A stretch of 64,000 nt of DNA from NCBI RefSeq assembly GCF_016859125.1, contig NZ_CP069338.1, forward strand, positions 5,209,501 to 5,273,500, read 5' to 3'. The notes below the pieces were generated by a model that was not told where the DNA came from, ran no database searches, and saw only the letters and a program-made list of their open reading frames with translations. Source of the stretch: Archangium violaceum. GTDB taxonomy: Bacteria > Myxococcota > Myxococcia > Myxococcales > Myxococcaceae. The position numbers were made by a program, and so were the translations under genes. This document shows, in pieces, positions 54,423 through 62,467 of this stretch. The number at the start of each line of letters is the position of its first letter. Within the stretch, counting starts at the first letter, position 1.

Positions 54423-54755
54423 TCAGTCCGAGCCTCGCGGCACCCAGCGCCGGGCCTTGCCGCGCAACTGCTCCAACTGCCGCCAGTGCCGCTCCACCGC
54501 TTCGCGTCCGGCCTCCGTGACGGCGATGCGGGTGAGGGGCGTCTTGCCCTTGAACTGCTTCTCCACCGTGACCAGCCCCGCCTCCTCCAGCTTGGACAGG
54601 TGGCTGGACAGGTTTCCCTTGGACAGGCCGGTGAGCCGCTGCAGGTAGAGGAAGTCCGCGCTCTCGCACGCCGCGAGGGCGGTGAGCAGGGCCAGCCGCG
54701 CGGGCTCGTGGACGAGCCGATCCAACGCCGCCAGCTCCTCGAAGGGGGCCTTCAT
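54423..54755 (-). CDS. Small winged-helix transcriptional regulator (HTH_34/PF13601-like)
   Basis: The product is 110 aa. A single winged-helix domain: 'DRLVHEPARLALLTALAACE', 'LYLQRLTGLSKGNLSSHLSK' (recognition helix) and 'KTPLTRIAVTEAGREAVERH'. Its ATG overlaps the membrane-protein stop (ATGA), so the pair is translationally coupled. Members of this group usually repress their own operon. The double palindromic sites upstream of the pair (55466-55536) are the probable operators. Confidence 0.8.
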   Translation of the reverse strand: MKAPFEELAALDRLVHEPARLALLTALAACESADFLYLQRLTGLSKGNLSSHLSKLEEAGLVTVEKQFKGKTPLTRIAVTEAGREAVERHWRQLEQLRGKARRWVPRGSD

Positions 54756-55438
54756 TCCGGCACCTCCCCGAACTCGGGCTCCGGCGCGTGGCCCAGCGTG
54801 CGCACGAGCAGCCAGTGGTCCATCATGCCCATCACGACGATGGCTACCCCCCACGCGCCGGCCAGGGTCACCGCCCCGCCACGCAGATCGGAGGTGAGGG
54901 GCAGCGTCGGCAACAGCGCATACACCGGGTTGGCCTCCAAGGCGTGGAGCACCGCCAGGAGCGCGAAGCCCGCGGCCACGCCGAGGTAGTGGCGTGCGAC
55001 GCGGCCACTCCAGTTCCAGTACCACGCCACGGCCAGCGCCGAGGCGAAGAGGATCTCGGAGAGTGGAAACCCGGTGAGCGGCGTGGATTTGTGGATCACC
55101 GCGGTGAGCAGCCCCGCGATGAGCCCGAAGACCGCCGACGCCCCGATGGCCTGCTTCATGCGCTGGTGCGTGGAGGCGCTCCTGCGTACCTCTCCGAACC
55201 TCCGGCGGTAGTACGCTCCCGCCAGCGCGTAGAGCCCCGCGGCCACCAGCATTCCCACCAGCATGGCGAGCAGCGCCACCCCGAGGCGGCCCTTCGCATC
55301 CACCCCTTCCGGCTCCGGCAGGGCCAGCCACGCCGCGAAGCCGAGCTGCACCAGCCCGAAGGGCACGAAGCGCAGGCCCTGGAGCCATTCGTAATATGTC
55401 GTCACGAACTGAATGCGTTGGAGTCGTTGCTCGGACAT
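54752..55438 (-). CDS. Membrane protein coupled to the winged-helix regulator
   Basis: The product is 228 aa with six or so hydrophobic helices, for example 'LRFVPFGLVQLGFAAWLAL', 'LGVALLAMLVGMLVAAGLYA' and 'AIGASAVFGLIAGLLTAVI'. It begins 'MSEQRLQRIQFVTTYYEWLQ'. No transporter motif. The position before a small regulator with paired operators resembles membrane-stress or antimicrobial response pairs; unproven. Confidence 0.7.
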   Translation of the reverse strand: MSEQRLQRIQFVTTYYEWLQGLRFVPFGLVQLGFAAWLALPEPEGVDAKGRLGVALLAMLVGMLVAAGLYALAGAYYRRRFGEVRRSASTHQRMKQAIGASAVFGLIAGLLTAVIHKSTPLTGFPLSEILFASALAVAWYWNWSGRVARHYLGVAAGFALLAVLHALEANPVYALLPTLPLTSDLRGGAVTLAGAWGVAIVVMGMMDHWLLVRTLGHAPEPEFGEVPE

Positions 55439-55465
55439 GGTGGCCTCCCCGTGGTCGGGCAGACA

Positions 55466-55482
55466 GGTTTGCGTTACAAACC
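55466..55482. promoter_or_regulatory. Palindromic operator 1 (downstream of the -10 element)
   Basis: GGTTTGCGTTACAAACC: perfect 6-bp arms with a 5-bp spacer, lying near the expected transcription start of the membrane-protein/regulator pair. Confidence 0.6.
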
Positions 55483-55484
55483 CA

Positions 55485-55514
55485 GAAGTAGCCCGCCCGG
55501 CTGCTCGGTGTCAA
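55485..55514 (-). promoter_or_regulatory. Sigma-70-like promoter of the membrane-protein/regulator operon
   Basis: On the minus strand a perfect TTGACA (-35, 55514-55509) is followed after 18 bp by TACTTC (-10, 55490-55485). It lies between the two palindromic sites. Confidence 0.5.
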
Positions 55515-55519
55515 CAACC

Positions 55520-55536
55520 GGTTTGCGGTGCAGACC
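55520..55536. promoter_or_regulatory. Palindromic operator 2 (upstream of the -35 element)
   Basis: GGTTTGCGGTGCAGACC has the same GGTTTGCG...CA(A/G)ACC layout as operator 1, with one arm mismatch. The two sites are 54 bp apart centre to centre, about five helical turns. Confidence 0.55.
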
Positions 55537-55545
55537 GCTTTCGCT

Positions 55546-57261
55546 TCACCACGTGCCCACGCCGAGGTGCAGCCCTCCGCGCGCCTCTATCTCCTCCAGG
55601 AGCGCGGAGCCGCCGAGCGCGAGGCCGTAGGCGGGCATGGACTCGGTGACGAGCCGGCCGTCCTCTCGGGCGAGGTACGTCACCGGCACGGAGAGGCGGG
55701 AGAAGCCGGTGGTGCGCAGCAGCTTCTCCGCGGCGCGGGTGAGGAGGAAGGCGAGGGCGAGCTCCACTCCGTGCTCGGCCAGCAGCGCCAGCACCCGGTG
55801 GGTGAGGCGGGTCCCGAGTCCCTGGCGTTGGTGCTCGGGTGCCACCGCGATGCCCAGGCCCGCCACCTTCACCATGCGGCCTCCCAGCATCACCTCGCGG
55901 AAGGTGACGGCGCGGAAGCCCGCGAGGGCGCCGTTGCGCCGCACCGTCACCACCAGGTCCGGCCGCGTGTCGTAGTAGTAGCGGCCGTGCAGCGCGGTCT
56001 CGCCCGGGAAGGTGCGGGCCACGAGCGCGCACAGCTCCGCCTCCAGCCCGGGTGGGAGCGCGCCGGTGTCGTGCACCTCGAGCGTCTCGTCCGCTCCTGG
56101 CGGAGGCCGGGCCCGCCCGCGCGCCTTCACCGTCTCGTTGTAGAGCACCACCTTGTGCAGCTCCACCGTGCCGCCGAAGACGGAGAGGCACAGCAGATCC
56201 CTCAGCATCCCCTCGGCGCCCTCGCCCCGGCGCAGGCCCTTGCCACCGAGCACGCGCATGAGGCCCTGGGCCGCGTCCACCGCCGCTTCCACGCCGTGCA
56301 GCTTGATGATGGACAGGATGCCGAACACGTCCTCGCCTCGCGACAGCGCGCCGAGCGCCGAGTCGAGCAGCGCCTCCAGCGTCTCCTCGGCCACGCGCAT
56401 GCGCACCAGCCGCTCCTGGATGTACTGGTGGCGCCCCAGGGGCTCGCCGAAGGTGCGGCGCGCCTGCGCGTGCGCCATCCCCCGCTCCAGGCAGCGGCGC
56501 ACCGCCGCGAGGTACAACACGCCGGTGAGCAGCCGCTCCTCGGTGAAGGTGGTGCGGAACAGCCGCACGCCGTCGCCGGGCTCGCCGAGCCGCGCGTCCG
56601 GGGGCAGCATCACCCGGCGGGCGACGAGGTTGCCGGTGGCGGAGGTGGACAGGCCCGTGAGGTCCGTCACCGGGCGCATGTACACGCCCGGGAGGGCCGT
56701 CTCCAGGAGGAAGAGGTTCACCGCGTGGGAGGGAGGCACGCCGGCCAGCCGCGCGGAGACGATGGCCAGGTCCGCGGACCCCACGTTGGTGATGCTGCAC
56801 TTGCGCGCGTCGAGTCTCGGTCCGTCCCGGGTGGGCACCACGCGCGCACGGAGGGCGAGGATGTCCGTCCCCGCCCTCGGCTCACTGTTGGCCACGGCGC
56901 CCACCCACTCACCGGAGAGGAGGCGGGGCAGGTGCCGCTCCCGCTGCGCCTGGGAGCCGGCATGGGCCAGGAGTCGCACGCAGACGAGGTGCGTGAGCAG
57001 CGAGGTGGCCAGTCCGAGGTCCCCCGAACCCGCGGCGAAGCCCGCGAGCGCATGCACCGCGCCAGTGAGCCCCTCGCCCCCCATTGCTGGCTCCAGGGCC
57101 GCGCGGAACATCCCCGCCTCGCCGAGCCTCTTGAACGCCGTGCGATCCAGCCCCGTGCTGGGGTGGGGGTCTGCCCTCCGGCGCTTGCGGCCCCCCTTCG
57201 CGCACTCGGCGCGGTAGCGATCACCCAGGGCGCGGAACCGTTCGTACAGGGCGCTCCTCAT
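55546..57261 (-). CDS. Acyl-CoA dehydrogenase / GNAT (NodA-like) acyltransferase fusion
   Basis: The product is 571 aa from ATG 57261 (GGGAGG 5 nt ahead). Residues 1-380 are an acyl-CoA dehydrogenase fold ('GDLGLATSLLTHLVCVRLLA', 'VGAVANSEPRAGTDILALRA', 'LGGKGLRRGEGAEGMLRDLL'). Where many family members have the catalytic Glu (YEGT-type motif), this has FGGT (363-366 region), so the dehydrogenase base appears missing. Residues 400-571 are a GNAT domain: 'DTRPDLVVTVRRNGALAGFR', 'VKVAGLGIAVAPEHQRQGLG' (acyl-CoA loop Q-x-x-G-x-G, 473-486). The strand order recalls the NodA fatty-acyl transferase. The fusion may bind an acyl thioester and transfer the acyl group; function is inferred only. Confidence 0.8.
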   Translation of the reverse strand: MRSALYERFRALGDRYRAECAKGGRKRRRADPHPSTGLDRTAFKRLGEAGMFRAALEPAMGGEGLTGAVHALAGFAAGSGDLGLATSLLTHLVCVRLLAHAGSQAQRERHLPRLLSGEWVGAVANSEPRAGTDILALRARVVPTRDGPRLDARKCSITNVGSADLAIVSARLAGVPPSHAVNLFLLETALPGVYMRPVTDLTGLSTSATGNLVARRVMLPPDARLGEPGDGVRLFRTTFTEERLLTGVLYLAAVRRCLERGMAHAQARRTFGEPLGRHQYIQERLVRMRVAEETLEALLDSALGALSRGEDVFGILSIIKLHGVEAAVDAAQGLMRVLGGKGLRRGEGAEGMLRDLLCLSVFGGTVELHKVVLYNETVKARGRARPPPGADETLEVHDTGALPPGLEAELCALVARTFPGETALHGRYYYDTRPDLVVTVRRNGALAGFRAVTFREVMLGGRMVKVAGLGIAVAPEHQRQGLGTRLTHRVLALLAEHGVELALAFLLTRAAEKLLRTTGFSRLSVPVTYLAREDGRLVTESMPAYGLALGGSALLEEIEARGGLHLGVGTW

Positions 57262-57393
57262 GCACGCCTCCCATGAGGGCGACTCTACACCCATGGAAGG
57301 CTCCAGCCGGTGACCCCTGGCGCGGCCTCCCCGCCGCATGTCTGGCGGGAGACCGAGCATGTCACGGGAGCGTATCCAGGGCCGCGCCGTGGG

Positions 57394-58581
57394 TCAGGCC
57401 TTGCCCAGTGCCTGCTCCAGGCGGACGGCCTCCTGCCGCACGGGGTTCTCCTCGGACAGCGGCAGGGCCAGGACCTTCTTCACCTGCTCAAGAGCCCTGG
57501 CCTGCTGTCCCGACCGGGCGAGGGCCAGGGCGAGGTTGAGGTGGGGCTCGGGCTGCTTCGGATCGCGCCGGATGGCCTCCTCGAGCACCGTCACGGCACG
57601 GGGAAGGTGTTGGTCCTCCTGCTCGGAGGGCATGCGCAGCAGGAGTTGGCCCAGGTTGTTGGCGGCGCGCCAGCCGTCGGGTGCCAGACCCATGGCCGCC
57701 TCGTAGGCCGCCACCGCCTTGTCATACGCGGGGGGCTCCTCCGCCTCGTAGCAGGTGGCCTCCGCCATCTTGAGGGACTCGTTGGCCAGTCCCAGCGAGT
57801 CCATGGTGCGGCACAGGTGGAGGACCTGCTGGAACTGTCCGCGCGCCAGCATGAGCTGCGCCAGGTTCGCCTGGGCGTCCGGATCCCTGGGCCGCTGGGC
57901 CGCGAGCGCCGAGGCGGACTTGTAGGAGGTGTTCAGGTCCCTCAGCGCCATGGCCAGCACGGTGAGCGCCGCGAGCAGGCGAGGGTGGCGGGGGAGCGCC
58001 TTGAGCCCCTGCTCGAGAACGCGCCGCGCCTCCGTCAGCTCATCCCTCGACGCGAGCGCGTGGGACAGGCTGAGGTACGCGGGGACGAAGCGGGGCTGCT
58101 GGGCGACGACCTCTCGCAGGGTGGCGAGGCCCTCTTCGTCCTTGCCCGCCTCCAGCTGCACCTGCCCCAGCCGGTAGCGGAAGACGGCGTTGGTCGGGTC
58201 GAGCTGCGCGGCCTTGGTGAGGGCCTCCAGCGCCTGCGCCGCCTTGTCCTGCTTGATGAGCATCATCCCGCGGCCGAAGTGGGCCTCGGCGCGGCGGGAG
58301 TCCTGGGCGATCACCTGCTGATAGGCCTTGAGGGCCGCGTCGAGCTGACCCTTCTGGGCGGCCACGTTCGCGCGCACCAGCAGGGTGTCCGCCGTGGCGC
58401 CCTGGGCCTCGGCCTTGGCGACCAGCTCCTCGGCCTGGGGCAGTTTCCCCTCCAGCAGGGCCAGTTTGGCCAGGACGACCAGGGCGTCCCGGTTCGTCGG
58501 CTGGCGGGCGAGCACCTTCTTCGCTTCCGCCTGGGCCTGGGCCGTCTGACCCGCCGCGAGGAGCTTCTCGAGAGGATTCAT
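57394..58581 (-). CDS. Tetratricopeptide repeat protein
   Basis: The product is 395 aa made of about nine to ten TPR units: 'DALVVLAKLALLEGKLPQAE', 'AEAHFGRGMMLIKQDKAAQA', 'AVFRYRLGQVQLEAGKDEEG' and 'EPHLNLALALARSGQQARAL'. No signal peptide or membrane helix, so it is a cytoplasmic scaffold. It is 54 bp downstream of the Gly/Ala-repeat gene on the same strand, possibly co-transcribed. Confidence 0.85.
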   Translation of the reverse strand: MNPLEKLLAAGQTAQAQAEAKKVLARQPTNRDALVVLAKLALLEGKLPQAEELVAKAEAQGATADTLLVRANVAAQKGQLDAALKAYQQVIAQDSRRAEAHFGRGMMLIKQDKAAQALEALTKAAQLDPTNAVFRYRLGQVQLEAGKDEEGLATLREVVAQQPRFVPAYLSLSHALASRDELTEARRVLEQGLKALPRHPRLLAALTVLAMALRDLNTSYKSASALAAQRPRDPDAQANLAQLMLARGQFQQVLHLCRTMDSLGLANESLKMAEATCYEAEEPPAYDKAVAAYEAAMGLAPDGWRAANNLGQLLLRMPSEQEDQHLPRAVTVLEEAIRRDPKQPEPHLNLALALARSGQQARALEQVKKVLALPLSEENPVRQEAVRLEQALGKA

Positions 58582-58635
58582 GCCAGCGAGTGTCCCCCAG
58601 GGACCGGGGGCTGTCGAGCGCTGTCCCGGGGACGA

Positions 58636-59586
58636 CTACCAGCCGCCTACGAGATCCTTGATGCCCTCGCCGACGTTCTTGATGCCCTCGCCCACGCTCT
58701 TCACGGCGTCGCCGACCTTGCTCACGTCCAGCTCGACGCCGAACTCCACGCTGGCGCCGATGCCCAGCGCGGCGCCCACGTCGAAGTTGGCGGCCAGCTT
58801 GCCGTCCTTCAGGCCCACGTTCGCCTCGAACTCGGCGCCGATGCCGGCGAAGGCCTCCGCGCCCACCGTGGCGGCAGCGGGACCCACCTCCTGCTTCACC
58901 TCGGCGCTGGCGCGGGCACCGGCGAAGGCATCGCCGCCCACCTGGGCCGCCACGTCGCCGTGGAGCGGATCCACCACCACCTGGCCCTGCACGCTGGCCT
59001 CGGCGCCCACGTTGCCCTCGGCCTGCCACGAGGTCCGGCCCACGGGGCTGTCGACGTGGCCCTCCACGGAGCCACGCACCAGGTCCGCCTTCGCCTCGGC
59101 GGAGCCCTGCGCGATGAGCTTGCCGTTGGCCGGGTCGACACTCACGGAGCCGTTGGCGCCCACGCCAGCGGTGAGGGCCTGGCCCTCCACCTTGTTGTAG
59201 AAGGAGCCGTCCTTGCTGCCCGCCTCGTGCTGGCCCGAGAAGGCCGTCCAGTCCTTGCTGACCCCACCGGAGGCGAGCTCCTGCTCGAAGCCGCTCGTCT
59301 CCAGGGTCTTCTGGATGGACGTCTGCTCGGCGCTGTTGGTGGCCGTGTTGCTGCGGGAGGTCCGCGTGCCGTCGAGCAGCGCCTGCTCGTGCGGCGTGAG
59401 CTTCTCGCCCTTCTCCTTCTTGGCCTTGGCGGCGTCGATCTCCGCCTGGCGCTTCGGGTCCGTGTCACGGCGGAAGTCGCGCTGGACCTCGCGGTACGCC
59501 TGGTTCCGCTCCGCACCCTGCTCGGCATGGCGAGTGGACACAGGACGGTGGCGGTTGAACTCAGCGGAACGCGAGATCGAGGTCAT
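58636..59586 (-). CDS. Gly/Ala-rich repeat protein, unknown
   Basis: The product is 316 aa. A charged N-terminal region (about 1-85, including 'KAKKEKGEKLTPHEQALLDG') is followed by 'QHEAGSKDGSFYNKVEGQAL'. A long alternating region (about 130-300) of Gly-Ala-Glu/Asp-Val strands comes next: 'GANGSVSVDPANGKLIAQGS', 'QVVVDPLHGDVAAQVGGDAF' and 'AAATVGAEAFAGIGAEFEAN'. No signal peptide. It ends with a short amphipathic repeat (VGEGIKNVGEGIKDL). Similar filamentous segments occur in some polymorphic toxin and PAAR-associated proteins, but I cannot assign a role. GGAG precedes the ATG. Confidence 0.6.
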   Translation of the reverse strand: MTSISRSAEFNRHRPVSTRHAEQGAERNQAYREVQRDFRRDTDPKRQAEIDAAKAKKEKGEKLTPHEQALLDGTRTSRSNTATNSAEQTSIQKTLETSGFEQELASGGVSKDWTAFSGQHEAGSKDGSFYNKVEGQALTAGVGANGSVSVDPANGKLIAQGSAEAKADLVRGSVEGHVDSPVGRTSWQAEGNVGAEASVQGQVVVDPLHGDVAAQVGGDAFAGARASAEVKQEVGPAAATVGAEAFAGIGAEFEANVGLKDGKLAANFDVGAALGIGASVEFGVELDVSKVGDAVKSVGEGIKNVGEGIKDLVGGW

Positions 59587-59692
59587 GGGGGGCTCCAGAA
59601 GGGATTCGAAGGGCGAGACGTGAAGAGGTTATCGGCGGGGCCCCGGGGAAGTTGCTTCCCACCGATTTTCGCGTGCATTTTCTTCCCGGACT

Positions 59693-61228
59693 TCACTTCG
59701 AGTCCTTCTCCAGAGCGCTGGGCGCGTAGCGCCCCGGGGCCAGGATGCCGGCCGGATCCAGGGCCCGCTTCAGCCGCCGGAGGATCGCGGGAGAATCATC
59801 CACCGTGGGCAGGGTATCTCCCTCCGCCTGGAGGCCGAGCCGGGTGGGGTAGTACCCGGCGGTGGACAGCTCGCGAGCCAGCGCCCGGTAGCAGGCCAGG
59901 GCGCGATCATCCTCTCCGCGTCCGTCCCGGTCGAAGGCGATGGCGATGACCAGGTAGAGACAGCGAGGGGAGTGGGCCAGCAGCGCCAGGTTGGGCTCGA
60001 AGCCGAACAGGCGGGGCACGCGATCCGCCATGCTCACGGCGCGTTGGGCCTCCTCGCCCGTGAAGGGGAGGGCCACCGAGCACCAGATGAAGCCACAGCG
60101 GTCCCGATCCGGGTGCGGCTCCTCCGGGCGCGGGGTGCGCTTGCGCCAGTACGCCATGGTCAGGTTGGCGTCCGTGGGGACTCCCTGGAAGGCGCTCTCG
60201 CCGTCCGGTGGCGGGGGCGAGAGGCGCAGCGGGCGCGGCAGTCCCTCCAGCGCGGCGGCCAGCCGCCGTTCCAGCACCGCGCCCATGTCCTCGTCCGGCG
60301 CGTGGAGGGCGCCGCTGATGGCCCAGCGGCCGAAGCCCTCGCGGAACTGCTCCAGGGCCCACGTGGGCAGCGGAGTGCGCCCACCCACCGCGGCATACGG
60401 GTACTGCCGCGACACGCTGAGCGCCTTGATGTCGTTCCAGAAGAAGAAGCTGCCGCGCAGCGTGCCATCGAGCGCGAGCGCCTGGAGCCGGTCCACCCGC
60501 TCCCAGAGCTGGGCGTCCTCGTCCACCGAGCAGAAGAACTCGCGGAGGTAGGGCTGCTTTCGCGCCAGCCAGAACGTCATGCGCGTCACCACGCCCAGCG
60601 AGGACTGGCTGAAGAGTCCATCGAGGGAAGGGCCCACGCCCCAACGGAAGACGGGAGCCGCGCGCGCGTTGGGAAAGCGCGCGTGCCCCGTCTCCAGCCG
60701 TTCGCCCGTGGGAAGCACCACCTCCAGGCCGCACACGTGCTGGAAGATGTCCGCGTGAGGCCCGCGCCCATCCCCCCGCTCGAGCGCGTTGCCCACCATG
60801 CTGGCGTCCGCCGAGCCTCCGATGGTGGTGATGAAGAGCCGGGAGCCCTGGGCCCTCAACCAGGCATGGGCCTGACGGAAGGTGACGCCGGGCTCGACGG
60901 TGAGGTACGCCAGCTTCTCGTCGTGGCCGAGGATGCGATTCATCCGGCCCAGCTCCATCAACACGCAGCCATCCCGAGGCGGCACGCGCGAGCCATAGCC
61001 CCAGTTGCGTCCGGCGCTCACCGGGTAGATGGGGACGCGGTGTTCCTGCGCGATGCGCAGACAGGCCTGGACCTCGGCGGTGCTCGCCGGACGGAGGATG
61101 GCCGGAATGCGCTGGGTGGTGGCGAAGGTCGCCGTCTCCGCGGCCGCGAGTGCCTCCGGCTCGGTGATCACGTGGGCCTCGCCCAGCGCGGAGCGCCACG
61201 CGGCCAGGGCGGTTTCCAGCGCGCTCAT
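59693..61228 (-). CDS. VAO-family FAD-linked oxidase (4-cresol dehydrogenase/eugenol hydroxylase-like)
   Basis: The product is 511 aa from ATG 61228 (GGGAGG 6 nt ahead). FAD-binding PCMH domain: 'RVPIYPVSAGRNWGYGSRVP' (hallmark of 4-cresol dehydrogenase and vanillyl-alcohol oxidase flavoproteins), 'GLFSQSSLGVVTRMTFWLAR', and a C-terminal cap ending 'DPAGILAPGRYAPSALEKDS'. It oxidises para-substituted phenols or aromatic alcohols, with FAD likely. The electron acceptor (O2 or cytochrome) is unclear, as no cytochrome gene is adjacent. It diverges from the Sit-like remnant. Confidence 0.8.
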   Translation of the reverse strand: MSALETALAAWRSALGEAHVITEPEALAAAETATFATTQRIPAILRPASTAEVQACLRIAQEHRVPIYPVSAGRNWGYGSRVPPRDGCVLMELGRMNRILGHDEKLAYLTVEPGVTFRQAHAWLRAQGSRLFITTIGGSADASMVGNALERGDGRGPHADIFQHVCGLEVVLPTGERLETGHARFPNARAAPVFRWGVGPSLDGLFSQSSLGVVTRMTFWLARKQPYLREFFCSVDEDAQLWERVDRLQALALDGTLRGSFFFWNDIKALSVSRQYPYAAVGGRTPLPTWALEQFREGFGRWAISGALHAPDEDMGAVLERRLAAALEGLPRPLRLSPPPPDGESAFQGVPTDANLTMAYWRKRTPRPEEPHPDRDRCGFIWCSVALPFTGEEAQRAVSMADRVPRLFGFEPNLALLAHSPRCLYLVIAIAFDRDGRGEDDRALACYRALARELSTAGYYPTRLGLQAEGDTLPTVDDSPAILRRLKRALDPAGILAPGRYAPSALEKDSK

Positions 61229-61373
61229 CGCCGACCTCCCCACGGGGGCTGGGAGGGGAACAGAGGAGGGGAGCACGGCTTCCGACGATGGACTGTCACG
61301 TGGCCCAGTATGCCAGACGCGGCGAGGGGGTCCGGTATGGAGGCAGGGGGGGAAATCCGGCTCGGAGGGCACC

Positions 61374-62454
<1,081 letters not shown>

Positions 62455-62467
62455 GCCGTGCCTCTGC

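Noticed and set aside
57310-59949. An 879-codon plus-strand frame opposite the TPR and repeat genes
   Set aside because: Leu/Gly/Arg-rich antisense of the repeats; it crosses two real genes on the other strand.
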